Assembly (NCBI GenBank): GCA_041488155.1
Contig: JBGPOS010000053.1
Location: 1-28,877, forward strand
Direction: 5' to 3'
DNA length: 28,877 bases
Source of the DNA: JBGPOS01 sp041488155
GTDB lineage: Bacteria; Chloroflexota; Dehalococcoidia; Tepidiformales; Tepidiformaceae
Shown piece after piece: positions 22,661 to 28,877 of the stretch (position 1 is its first letter; each line of letters starts with the position of its first letter). Made by a program: the position numbers and the translations under genes. Under the pieces are notes generated by a model. That model had not been told where the DNA came from, made no database searches, and saw nothing but the letters and a program-made list of their open reading frames with translations.

Positions 22661-23665
22661 ATGTCCGACGAACTCTTCGACATCACCATCATCGGGGCCG
22701 GCCCGACCGGCCTCTTCGCCGCCTTCTACGCCGGCCTACGTTCAATGAAGACCAAAATCATCGAAGCCCTCCCCGAACCCGGCGGCCAGCTTGCGGTCCT
22801 GTACCCCGAAAAGTTGATCTACGACGTCCCCGGACACCCGCGCGTCCTGGCCAAGGACCTCGTCAAGCTCCTCGTCGAACAGACGTCCTTGTTCCACCCA
22901 ACGATCGTCTACGACCAGCGTATCGACACCTTGAGCCGCACCACCGTCGACGGCCAGGAGGTCTGGCGACTCGGCACCGAGACCGAGGCCCACTACACAC
23001 GCACCGTCGTGATCAGCAGCGGTATCGGCGCCTTCGTCCCGAACCGCCTCGACCGCCCCGGCGTCTCCAGCTTCGAAGGGCGCGGCGTCTACTACTTCAT
23101 CAAGGACAAGCGCCCCTTCCGCGGCAAGCGCATCCTCATCGTCGGTGGCGGCGATACCGCCGTCGACTGGTGCCTCAACCTCAAGGACTGGGCCAAAGAA
23201 GTCACCCTCATCCACCGCCGCGAAGAGTTTCGAGCCCACGAATCCAGCCTTGCCGGCCTTCGCCTCAGCAACATCCCGATGCTCACCCACTGGGAGCTCA
23301 AGCGCGTCCTCGGAAACAACGCCATCCAGGGGGCCACCATCTTCGACAACCGCACCGGCGAAGAGCGCGACATCGAAGTCGATGCCGTCCTCATCAACAT
23401 CGGCTTCAAGGCAGCCCTCGGCCCCATCGAAGCCTGGGGCCTCGAAATGAAGGACGTCCGCCACATCCGCGTCGACGGTTTTATGGCAACGAACCTTCCC
23501 GGCGTCTTCGCCGCCGGCGACATCGCAGCGGTCGATGGCAGCGAACCCCTCAACCTCATCGTCACCGGCTTCGCGCAGGCCGCCATCGCCGCCAACGCCG
23601 CCCACATCCACCTCAACCCCTCCGCCCGCCTCTTCCCCGGCCACTCCAGCGAACTCCGCCTGTAG
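22661..23665 (+). CDS. Ferredoxin-NADP reductase, thioredoxin-reductase-like type
   Basis: Predicted 334-residue homodimeric flavoenzyme of the TrxR-like ferredoxin/flavodoxin-NADP+ reductase group (YumC type). It passes electrons between NADPH and ferredoxin. The FAD-binding IIGAGPTGLFAAFYAG (about 10-25) and EALPEPGGQLAVLYPEK are present, and the NADPH site is GGGDTAVDW followed by HRREEFRAHE. The late FAD motif is GVFAAGDIA. The CxxC redox pair of thioredoxin reductase is absent, which separates it from TrxR. The start ATG has no good Shine-Dalgarno; a GACACT hexamer lies 9 nt ahead. It stands alone between two copies of a hairpin repeat. A ferredoxin partner is not in the window. Confidence 0.9.
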   Translation: MSDELFDITIIGAGPTGLFAAFYAGLRSMKTKIIEALPEPGGQLAVLYPEKLIYDVPGHPRVLAKDLVKLLVEQTSLFHPTIVYDQRIDTLSRTTVDGQEVWRLGTETEAHYTRTVVISSGIGAFVPNRLDRPGVSSFEGRGVYYFIKDKRPFRGKRILIVGGGDTAVDWCLNLKDWAKEVTLIHRREEFRAHESSLAGLRLSNIPMLTHWELKRVLGNNAIQGATIFDNRTGEERDIEVDAVLINIGFKAALGPIEAWGLEMKDVRHIRVDGFMATNLPGVFAAGDIAAVDGSEPLNLIVTGFAQAAIAANAAHIHLNPSARLFPGHSSELRL

Positions 23666-23676
23666 TCGCTAACACA

Positions 23677-23720
23677 CCCCTTCTCCCGGTGCGCGGGAGA
23701 AGGGGCCGGGGGATGAGGGC
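23677..23720 (+). repeat. REP-like hairpin repeat, copy 2
   Basis: A perfect 12-bp stem (23677-23688 with 23694-23705, loop GTGCG) with the tail CCGGGGGATGAGGGC. It has the same architecture as the copy at 22508 and the same orientation, and sits 11 bp after the reductase stop. It may also act as a transcription end. Confidence 0.75.
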
Positions 23721-23728
23721 CGGCCACC

Positions 23729-23771
23729 ACGCGAGAGAAACGGCCGGGGGAACGGGCGAGGGGATGAGGGC
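23729..23771 (+). repeat. Degenerate third hairpin-repeat copy
   Basis: The right half and tail of the repeat recur (GGCCGGGGG, then GGGGATGAGGGC) without the left half of the stem. It looks like a decayed tandem copy. Confidence 0.4.
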
Positions 23772-23777
23772 GAAGCG

Positions 23778-23807
23778 TTGACAGCGGCCTTCCCGCCCCC
23801 AAATAAT
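23778..23807 (+). promoter_or_regulatory. Near-consensus sigma-70 promoter
   Basis: TTGACA at 23778-23783, 18 bp spacer, AATAAT at 23802-23807. It is the only full -35/-10 pair of this quality seen in the window. Transcription would start near 23814, just before the HTH regulator gene. Confidence 0.65.
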
Positions 23808-23831
23808 CCCCCCGGCTGAGAGGTTTGGCAG

Positions 23832-24482
23832 GTGCCCGATATGCCCTCTCCGAAGCAAACCTGGGTCACACTCGGCGCCGCGAGCAAGTTGCTCGGCGTC
23901 AGTGAGTCCACCATCCGGCGCTGGGCCGACGCCGGCGAGGTCCACTCCTTCCGCACCCGCGGTGGCCACCGCCGAATCCTCGAAGAGGACCTCCACAACA
24001 TCGTCGCCAGCGCAACCGCTTCCCGCTCCAGCGATACCAACCGCATCAGCGACCTCGCCCTCGCCCGCGTCAAGCGCAGGCTCAGCCGCGGCCGCCAGTC
24101 GCACTCCATGGCCATCTTCGAAGGCCTCACCGACGAAGCCCGCGACCGCCTCCGCCTCATGGGCCGCCAGCTCGTTGACCTCTTTGCCCGCTACATCGCC
24201 ACCGGCTCACGCGGCGAGCGCTTCCGCGAAGACGCCCGCACCATCGGCCGCGAGTACGGCCGCACCCTCGTCAGCACTGGCGTCCGCCTCACAACCGCCG
24301 TCGCCACCTTCAACAGCCTTCGCCGCTCACTCGAAGAGACCGCCTCCCAGATAGCCAACGAATCCGGCCTCACCACAGAAGACGCCGTCGAAGCCGTCGA
24401 ACGCACGCTCGAACTCGCCGACGTCGTCCTCGAAGGCATGGCCGAAATCTACGAAACCTCCCCCACTCGCCCAAACGCCTGA
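23832..24482 (+). CDS. MerR/excisionase-type HTH regulator with helical sensor domain
   Basis: Predicted 216-residue DNA-binding regulator. Residues about 11-54 form a MerR/excisionase-type winged helix (LGAASKLLGVSESTIRRWAD, then GGHRRILEEDL). The rest, from about 75, is an all-helical domain (EGLTDEARDRLRLMGRQLVD, later REYGRTLVSTGVRLTTAVAT) that resembles the RsbRD N-terminal/sensory helical domain found in stress-signalling proteins; that match is by eye and tentative. The start is either GTG at 23832 or ATG at 23841; GAGAGG lies 8 nt before the first. A near-consensus sigma-70 promoter drives it, unlike its neighbours. It converges on the AttH/CrtC-like gene across an 80-bp pyrimidine-rich spacer. 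No target is evident. Confidence 0.78.
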   Translation: MPDMPSPKQTWVTLGAASKLLGVSESTIRRWADAGEVHSFRTRGGHRRILEEDLHNIVASATASRSSDTNRISDLALARVKRRLSRGRQSHSMAIFEGLTDEARDRLRLMGRQLVDLFARYIATGSRGERFREDARTIGREYGRTLVSTGVRLTTAVATFNSLRRSLEETASQIANESGLTTEDAVEAVERTLELADVVLEGMAEIYETSPTRPNA

Positions 24483-24562
24483 GCCTCTCGCCCCTCGCTC
24501 TGTCCCCTGTCCCCAGTAACCTGTCCCCTCGTTCGCCCCGTCGCCCATTCGCCCATCCGCCG

Positions 24563-25648
24563 CTACGCGGGATCCATCGTCCCCTTGAACCCATACCGCT
24601 TGTGCGGCCCGATCACGATGTGTTCGAACACCCCGATCCCCTTCCGCCTCCCCGCCGTCACCAGCGACACCGTCTGCACGTGCAGGTTCGCCATCGGATC
24701 CTCGCTCGCCAGGTCGTACTCCGTCCCATCCACCTCGTTCGGCCCCACCCACATCCCGTGTCCCCACTTCGGCTCGCCGTAGCCGATCCCCTTCATCAGG
24801 AAGTGATAGAGCGGCTGGAACTCGATCGAAAGCTCCTTACCCTTCTCCGGCCGCAGGTGGATCGTCGCCCCCTCGATGTGCCGCGTCCCCTTCTTGAACG
24901 TCAGCTCGTGGTCCACCGCCGCCTCCTGCGCGCTCGCCTCCGGGTACGGCGTCAGGATCACCCCCGACTCGTGCCACCGGCTCCCGTCCGGCATTTCCGA
25001 CACCGTGTAGAGCGTGCACAGGTCATCGAAGTTCAGCGGCGCCCAGTTCCAGAAGAACTGCGGCGCCTCCGTCAGCGGCGCGCCTCGGGGGTCTCGACCG
25101 CCCACGTTCCGCACCCCCCATGAGTGGTCTCGCGACCCCCACCACGTCCCCTCGCCCAGGTCGAACGTCGTCCCGTCGATCGAAAGCTTCCCGCTCCACG
25201 ACCCGTGCTGGGTCATCCGCGTGTAGTCCATCGCCGTCACGTTCCGCGTCGTCCGCTGGAAGTGCGGCTCCTCCGACGGCAGCGACCTCGCTTCGAACAG
25301 CAGGTCCGCGCTCAACCCCCACTTGTTCTTGCCGACCCGCACCCGCAACTTCCTCAGCGGCTCCACCACCTGCACGCTGATCGGCCCCGCCTTCGTGTCC
25401 ATCCGGTCGTTCCCCAGCGCCCGCGACGCCCGCACCACCCGCTGCTTCCCCTTGTGCACCACACTGAACGCCGCGTCGAACACCCCCAGGTTCGGGTAGA
25501 GCCCCATCGCCACCGCGAAGTACACCTCCCCGTCCCGCCGATACCCGTTGAAGAAGTAGCGGTCATAGAAGTTGCGGTCGCTCGTATACACCCGGTCGAA
25601 GGTGTACGGCGTCTGGTGGGTCAGGTACTCATCGGCGGGCGTCAACAT
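24563..25648 (-). CDS. Uncharacterised AttH/CrtC-like protein
   Basis: Predicted 361-residue soluble protein, mostly beta-strand, without signal peptide or membrane helix. It contains a motif around residues 169-180 (WW, then GSRDHSWGVR) found in the AttH/hydroxyneurosporene-synthase-like and DUF7064/DUF7065 proteins, whose lipocalin-like barrels are thought to handle terpenoid or lipid compounds. It begins with a YFFNGYRRDG strand and a YPNLGVFDAA block typical of this uncharacterised group. GGAG lies about 8 nt before the ATG and a TAGATT -10 box about 30 nt ahead. Family placement is by recall of the motif and is moderately sure; no function is claimed. It converges on the HTH regulator. 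Confidence 0.7.
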   Translation of the reverse strand: MLTPADEYLTHQTPYTFDRVYTSDRNFYDRYFFNGYRRDGEVYFAVAMGLYPNLGVFDAAFSVVHKGKQRVVRASRALGNDRMDTKAGPISVQVVEPLRKLRVRVGKNKWGLSADLLFEARSLPSEEPHFQRTTRNVTAMDYTRMTQHGSWSGKLSIDGTTFDLGEGTWWGSRDHSWGVRNVGGRDPRGAPLTEAPQFFWNWAPLNFDDLCTLYTVSEMPDGSRWHESGVILTPYPEASAQEAAVDHELTFKKGTRHIEGATIHLRPEKGKELSIEFQPLYHFLMKGIGYGEPKWGHGMWVGPNEVDGTEYDLASEDPMANLHVQTVSLVTAGRRKGIGVFEHIVIGPHKRYGFKGTMDPA

Positions 25649-25677
25649 AAAGGCAGCTCCAGCACAGGCTGCGCCCG

Positions 25678-25683
25678 AATCTA
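25678..25683 (-). promoter_or_regulatory. -10 box for the AttH/CrtC-like gene
   Basis: TAGATT on the minus strand, about 29 nt before the ATG at 25648. It matches the local pattern. Confidence 0.35.
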
Positions 25684-25737
25684 CGCATCGCGCCGGGGCG
25701 GGTCAAAGTGCGGACAGGATCCCGGGACACACAGAAG

Positions 25738-25763
25738 GGCGGGGCTCCGATGGGAGCCCCGCC
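25738..25763 (-). terminator. GC-rich terminator hairpin after the membrane-protein gene
   Basis: GGCGGGGCTCC at 25738-25748 pairs perfectly with 25753-25763 (11 bp, 4-nt loop). On the minus strand the stem is followed by CTTCTGTGTG, a weak T-containing tail. It lies 45 bp after the stop of the gene at 25808 and just upstream of the promoter of the next gene on that strand. Confidence 0.6.
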
Positions 25764-25807
25764 TCTGTCCGCGTTGCGCTGTGGCGGATAGGCTTGCCCT
25801 CTTCGAC

Positions 25808-26476
25808 CTAAGCGGTGGTCCCGCCGTTGTGGTTCCCCGGGACACCCACCAGCTTCTCGGGCGGCGTCCGGAATGCGTGCACAAAGCCTGCGACCGCGAG
25901 GACCACGAGCAGGCTGCCGATGATGTAGCAGACCACGCTCACCTGGTCCGCTTTCTCTCCGAAGATGCTGAAGCCGTACGAGGTCAGCAGCAGGCCGCGA
26001 AGGGTCTCGCCAGTCTGCGCCGTGCTCCGCGCCGAAGTGGCACTGTCGAGCTTCTTCTGGGCCGCGTCCGCAGCCGCGGTGTCATTCTTCGTCTTGGCGT
26101 CCGCGACCTGGGCCCGGAGCGTCGTCTGGATGGCGCCCAGCGTGGCGTACGTCTCGCCGGGGAACCCGGCGGTCTTGGCAGCATTTTCGACGTGCAGAGC
26201 GATGTAGTAGCTCGCGTAGCACTCCGCCTGCTTGCCGCTCTCCATCAGCTGGCCAGCGTACTTCGTGAGGCAGCTGGAGCCCGGCTTCCACGACTTTTCT
26301 TCTTCGGTTAGCTTGTCCGCCGCTGTGAAGGTGATCTTCTGCTGACCGAGCTCATCCTTGACGTACGAATGCGAGAAGTCCCCCTGGTCCGCCAGCACGA
26401 AGCCGATGATGAGCAGCAGTACCCCGAGGACTGCGCCGCCTGCTGAAAAAGTGTAGTCTAGTATTCGCCTGGACAT
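25808..26476 (-). CDS. Two-helix membrane protein with external helical domain
   Basis: Predicted 222-residue membrane protein of unknown family. An N-terminal hydrophobic helix (about 10-29) and a C-terminal one (about 178-199) flank a polar 145-residue segment rich in Ala, Lys, Thr and Gln that looks coiled-coil (about 110-155, AQVADAKTKNDTAAADAAQK region). Two cysteines (69 and 86) could form a disulfide if this part is outside the cell. The tail is short and polar. AAAGGGGAACGG precedes the ATG at modest distance. It is the last chromosomal-type gene before the retron island; its order next to the retron gives no functional evidence. A GC-rich hairpin follows it. Confidence 0.65.
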   Translation of the reverse strand: MSRRILDYTFSAGGAVLGVLLLIIGFVLADQGDFSHSYVKDELGQQKITFTAADKLTEEEKSWKPGSSCLTKYAGQLMESGKQAECYASYYIALHVENAAKTAGFPGETYATLGAIQTTLRAQVADAKTKNDTAAADAAQKKLDSATSARSTAQTGETLRGLLLTSYGFSIFGEKADQVSVVCYIIGSLLVVLAVAGFVHAFRTPPEKLVGVPGNHNGGTTA

Positions 26477-26853
26477 CGGATTCCGTTCCCCTTTCGGTGT
26501 TTTATCTATCGAAAGACTATCGGACGAACCTTCAACGTACCTACGGTCGATAGGCCCACCGCCCGCGGCCCATTAGTTCAGATTTTCACAATCTCTGTAG
26601 CCCGGGCGATGCGGAGCGCTCCAGAACCCGCGCCGCGTTATCGCCAACGTTCCGCCGCCGCCCCGAGATCGCCACCGCGAAGTTATCTCTCCATCCGGAC
26701 GCTAGCGGTTTGCGCTCTGTCGAAGCACTCAGGGGGCCGAGATGCTCACCGGCCGATCAACGCGCTCCCTAGAAGCGGTGCGAACCTGTCTTCGGAGCCC
26801 ACGGACAAGTGGTGCTTACTAGGACACCGCTCGAAAGCCGCCTGCCGGTGTAG
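26477..26853. other. Non-coding spacer between the core genes and the retron
   Basis: No supported gene. Near 26505-26560 the motif CTATCG occurs twice and its complement CGATAG once, which may be an operator or promoter region for the membrane-protein gene. A short palindrome GGAGCGCTCC lies at 26613-26622. An 82-codon plus-strand frame at 26609 has no sign of being real. The boundary of the retron island probably lies in this spacer. Confidence 0.45.
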
Positions 26854-26868
26854 CTAGTCTTCACCGGC
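26844..26868 (-). terminator. Possible hairpin at the end of the RT gene
   Basis: GCCGGTG (26844-26850) pairs with CACCGGC (26862-26868) around the RT stop codon, with an 11-nt loop and no T-run. Weak evidence for termination. Confidence 0.25.
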
Positions 26869-28563
26869 GGAAAAGCCGAGTGAGAGCTTCACGGCTTTCG
26901 CGATGTCTTCGAACAGCCGTTGGAACCGGGAGAAGTCCACGTTGTCGAACGGGGGCTCGGCTTGACGAACTGCCTGCGCGAAGGCCTTCTTGGTCAGAGC
27001 TACGCCTGATGCCTTCCCTTGTTCGGAAACTCCTTCCATTATCAGGCTGGAACCCTTAACGAATCCCTCCGCGTATTTCTTGGACCCGTCCTTATGCCAC
27101 CCGCCTGCGTCGAACTCGTGACGAAAGTACAGCCTGCGTCCATTGATCTCGTGCTGCAGCGTCACCTCGTCGTAGAGCATCTCCATGCAAACACGCGCGT
27201 CGGGCTGGTCGCCTTCGCCACTCGGGAGCGCGAGCGAAGCGACGTGCTTACCCCAGGCCCTGGGCCCACCCGCGTCATCCGTCACCTTTCGGACCGTGTC
27301 CGGCACATCTCTGTCGAACACGCAAACAGTCGGGACCTCGGGCGGGCTCTCCTTCAGGACCTCGAGCATCTTCAAGAGGTGAGAATCCCCGCTCTTCACA
27401 TTGCGTTTGAGCACGACTTCTAAGCCATTCCCCGACAAGACCGTCGGCAGCGCCGACATGGCCGCTTCAATGTGCAGGTAGTCCGTCTCTCCCTCGCAGT
27501 AAAGCACCACTCGCGCAGAGGGAGCTACCGCCGGGGGCGCAGGGTGCCGCCGAAACGCCCCGTCCAGAGACTCAAGTTGGCTTGCCAGACCTTGATACAC
27601 GGAGCTTCTCCAGCCAATCACCTGGCCTATGTACTGAACGCGGCCGCGCATGGTCCCGGACACTGCAGGTGGCTGCTTGAACATTGGGATGTGACGGCGC
27701 GTACCGTTGAGTTTTGCAGCTACGGCGTCCTCGCCGTGCACCCTCCAGATGTGGAGCAGAGACCTGGTCGAGCGGACGTACCGCCGAGGTACATTTACCT
27801 TGTCGTTGACGACAAGGCCGGTGACTACTTGTCGCTGGGACGCTGGCGTAAGCCGCACCTTAGCGAAGTTGATTGTGAAACCACTCTGTGTAAATGCATC
27901 GATGAGGGTCTCACCAATAACTATTGTTCCTGAGTGGGGGTCGATGTGCGCTAGGTCCGTGGGAAACCTGCGCGATCTGGTGGAAAATATAATGTCATCG
28001 GCGTAGCGAGAGTACCTGACTCGATGTTCTTTCGCGAGCCGCGACAGACGACGATCCAGAGCCATGCATATTATGTTCGATGTGGTGGGCGATGCCGGTG
28101 AACCGTGCGGCACGTGATCACGTACCGTCAGGATGGCAGCCATGAGCGTGGCAGCTTTTTCCGGAATGCCGAATGGCGGACTCATCAGCATACCACGTAC
28201 GCGTCCAAAATGGATGCTTGGAAAGAAATCAGTGATGTCGACGGCAAGGATCCAGCGTTGGCCGACATGGTTGCGGGCGTTCGTCTGAATACTTCTTGCT
28301 GCCACGTATCCATGAACGTACGGGGAGGGTGTGTAGAAAGAGTCCAAGTATTCGGCGATCTTCCTCTGCATTCGCTTCAAGGCAATGGTCGGAGCTTCAA
28401 TTACCCTAACTCCGCCCGCTCGCTTTGGCACCTCGAAGAACTCATAGCGGTTGTGTTCCTTAACGCCGTACAAGAGATAATTGATTGTCTGCAGCGGAGC
28501 TCCGCAGAGCTTAGCCACATCGCGTCGAGTTCGCGGATGTTCGGGAGTGGTTAAGGAAGACAT
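26854..28563 (-). CDS. Retron reverse transcriptase fused to a TOPRIM nuclease domain
   Basis: Predicted 569-residue protein. Residues about 25-320 form a retron-type reverse transcriptase with motif A Asp109 in AVDITDFFPSI, HGSPASPTTSN at 153-163, and the catalytic YADD at 187-190. The two retron hallmarks are present: NAxxH at 95-99 and VTG at 247-249, followed by the basic VPRRYVRSTRSLLH segment thought to bind the msr RNA. From about 350 comes a TOPRIM-like domain with Glu357 in YCEGETDYLHI and the DxD pair Asp417/Asp419 in VFDRD. A C-terminal part (CMEMLYDEVTL, GRRLYFRHEFD) resembles regions of OLD/TOPRIM-associated proteins. Retrons make a branched msDNA and act as anti-phage systems. 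TOPRIM nuclease effectors are known from type I retrons, normally with an ATPase; none is in the window. Codon use is visibly less GC-biased than upstream genes. ATG at 28563 is the first start; an in-frame TAG lies 27 nt upstream. Confidence 0.93.
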   Translation of the reverse strand: MSSLTTPEHPRTRRDVAKLCGAPLQTINYLLYGVKEHNRYEFFEVPKRAGGVRVIEAPTIALKRMQRKIAEYLDSFYTPSPYVHGYVAARSIQTNARNHVGQRWILAVDITDFFPSIHFGRVRGMLMSPPFGIPEKAATLMAAILTVRDHVPHGSPASPTTSNIICMALDRRLSRLAKEHRVRYSRYADDIIFSTRSRRFPTDLAHIDPHSGTIVIGETLIDAFTQSGFTINFAKVRLTPASQRQVVTGLVVNDKVNVPRRYVRSTRSLLHIWRVHGEDAVAAKLNGTRRHIPMFKQPPAVSGTMRGRVQYIGQVIGWRSSVYQGLASQLESLDGAFRRHPAPPAVAPSARVVLYCEGETDYLHIEAAMSALPTVLSGNGLEVVLKRNVKSGDSHLLKMLEVLKESPPEVPTVCVFDRDVPDTVRKVTDDAGGPRAWGKHVASLALPSGEGDQPDARVCMEMLYDEVTLQHEINGRRLYFRHEFDAGGWHKDGSKKYAEGFVKGSSLIMEGVSEQGKASGVALTKKAFAQAVRQAEPPFDNVDFSRFQRLFEDIAKAVKLSLGFSAGED

Positions 28564-28564
28564 T

Positions 28565-28699
28565 GTGGAGCGCGGAGCTGGTTCAACCTACCTCGAATGC
28601 AGCCAGCACAGCAGAGCCATGCGCTGTGAGAGTGAAAGGTAAACGAGCAATAGCCGTGGCGTATCATCACCGCGGAAAGACAACCCGTCCGCGCCCCAC
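28565..28699 (-). ncRNA. Candidate retron msr-msd RNA
   Basis: A 12-bp terminal stem defines the element. GTGGGGCGCGGA at the 5' end (minus strand, 28699-28688) pairs with TCCGCGCTCCAC at the 3' end (28576-28565), with a single G-U pair. This is the expected a1/a2 layout directly before a retron RT gene. Inside lie a hairpin CCGCGGTG/CGCCACGG (near 28675-28653, one mismatch) and a second, CACAGC/GCTGTG (near 28626-28605), which could be msr and msd stems. A -10 box ends 6 nt before a1, placing transcription start at a1. The 135-nt length fits known retron RNAs. Against it: no TAGC/AGC branching-guanosine motif was found next to a1, and a2 ends only 1 nt before the RT start codon, closer than usual. 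Confidence 0.6.
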
Positions 28700-28705
28700 C
28701 TGTCA

Positions 28706-28711
28706 ATGGTA
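28706..28711 (-). promoter_or_regulatory. -10 box for the retron RNA
   Basis: On the minus strand TACCAT preceded by TGA (extended -10), ending 6 nt before the a1 repeat. It matches the TAnnnT boxes elsewhere in the window. A -35 would fall next to the insertion-sequence end; none of quality is seen. Confidence 0.5.
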
Positions 28712-28739
28712 TCACGCCGCGCGACCACGCTCATGTCGC

Positions 28740-28766
28740 TGTATTGGTTCACTACGTCCGTGACAG
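28740..28766 (+). repeat. Candidate IS terminal inverted repeat
   Basis: The sequence beginning TGTATTGGTTCACTACG overlaps the end of the transposase frame, as occurs in some compact insertion sequences. It needs the other end of the element to be confirmed. Confidence 0.35.
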
Positions 28767-28877
28767 ATCCTCCTGTTGGGTGGTGGCGAGGAACTCGGTG
28801 GGGGTGAGGAAGCCGAGGGCCTGATGGGGCCGGACGGCGTTGTAGGTGTTCTCCCAGCGGGCGGCGGCAGCGGAGAG
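28752..28877 (-). CDS. Transposase/integrase C-terminal fragment (partial)
   Basis: The last 41 codons of a DDE transposase are visible. The fragment includes RWENTYNAVRPHQALGFLTP and EFLATTQQEDLSRT before the TAG stop at 28752. The W-x-x-x-Y-N-x-x-R-P-H-x-A-L-G-x-x-T-P signature is the C-terminal hallmark of rve/DDE integrases of the IS3 and IS481 families; the fragment is too short to separate them. The catalytic residues lie outside the window. It is transcribed towards the retron, so read-through from it could reach the retron RNA and RT gene. Confidence 0.85.
   Translation of the reverse strand, partial: LSAAAARWENTYNAVRPHQALGFLTPTEFLATTQQEDLSRT

Larger units (their letters stand above)
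28740..28877 (-). mobile_element. End of an IS3/IS481-type insertion sequence (truncated by window)
   Basis: The window ends inside an insertion sequence whose transposase runs off the right edge. The inner boundary is placed at about 28740, where the plus strand reads TGTATTGGTTCACTACG, a plausible terminal repeat beginning with TGT. The boundary is inferred because the opposite end is not available. The element abuts the presumed retron promoter. Confidence 0.6.

Noticed and set aside
26609..26857. 82-codon plus-strand frame in the spacer before the retron
   Set aside because: No ribosome-binding site, weak codon bias and no recognisable protein features.
26851..26858. TAGCTAGT at the RT stop, shared with the 31-bp repeat, as a possible attachment core
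   Set aside because: Only 8 bp match and no longer similarity; expected by chance.
26854..28563. Group II intron maturase or DRT/Abi reverse transcriptase
   Set aside because: The NAxxH and VTG motifs, absence of a maturase/HNH domain and the a1/a2 repeat upstream point to a retron.
1..28877. CRISPR arrays
   Set aside because: No regularly spaced identical repeats were seen anywhere in the window.

Overview
The window is high-GC bacterial chromosome with short spacers, many 4-8 nt gene overlaps and strongly C-ending codons. Its gene content fits a Chloroflexota bacterium, perhaps a Dehalococcoidia/Tepidiforma-like lineage, or less likely an actinobacterium. The pointers are two luciferase-like flavin/F420-type oxidoreductases, a PPOX-class F420-type protein, an LppX/LprG-like lipoprotein, family III CoA-transferases and promoters with a bare TAnnnT -10 box right in front of leaderless genes. 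That assignment is an inference from gene content; there is no rRNA or tRNA to confirm it.

Left edge (1-2850) looks like accessory DNA. It has a SAM methyltransferase bracketed by two nearly identical 31-bp direct repeats, a DinB/YfiT-like protein and a small gene broken by a one-base frameshift. Core region 1 (2859-12171) holds an enoyl-CoA hydratase-fold protein lacking both usual catalytic glutamates, coupled to a CaiB-type CoA-transferase. Next come a 59-aa protein coupled to a Lon-like protease, a phosphoribosyltransferase-alpha/beta hydrolase fusion, a two-gene unit (signal-less HtrA-like protease, then a LuxR regulator without the phospho-acceptor Asp), and a second CaiB-type CoA-transferase. 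Core region 2 (12168-17727) has an SsuD-like monooxygenase divergent from a tightly overlapping three-gene operon: FGGY sugar kinase, EF0837-like metallohydrolase and DgaE/SelA-like PLP enzyme. This looks like a sugar-acid or amino-sugar-acid catabolic unit. An F420-type LLM oxidoreductase follows. Core region 3 (17764-26476) holds DoxX, an LppX-like lipoprotein, a double zf-TFIIB protein, a PPOX protein, ketopantoate reductase divergent from DNA polymerase IV, and a ferredoxin-NADP reductase bracketed by two REP-like hairpin repeats. It ends with a MerR-type HTH regulator behind a near-consensus sigma-70 promoter, an AttH/CrtC-like protein and a two-helix membrane protein.

Right edge (26854-28877) is a defence-type island and the most interesting part. 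A 569-aa retron reverse transcriptase carries the retron NAxxH and VTG motifs and the YADD catalytic box, fused to a C-terminal TOPRIM-type nuclease domain. Directly upstream is a candidate retron non-coding RNA. It is bounded by a 12-bp a1/a2 inverted repeat with one G-U pair, and a -10 box sits 6 nt before a1. Immediately beyond lies the end of an IS3/IS481-type transposase cut by the window edge, so an insertion sequence abuts the retron promoter. No ATPase partner gene is present in the window.
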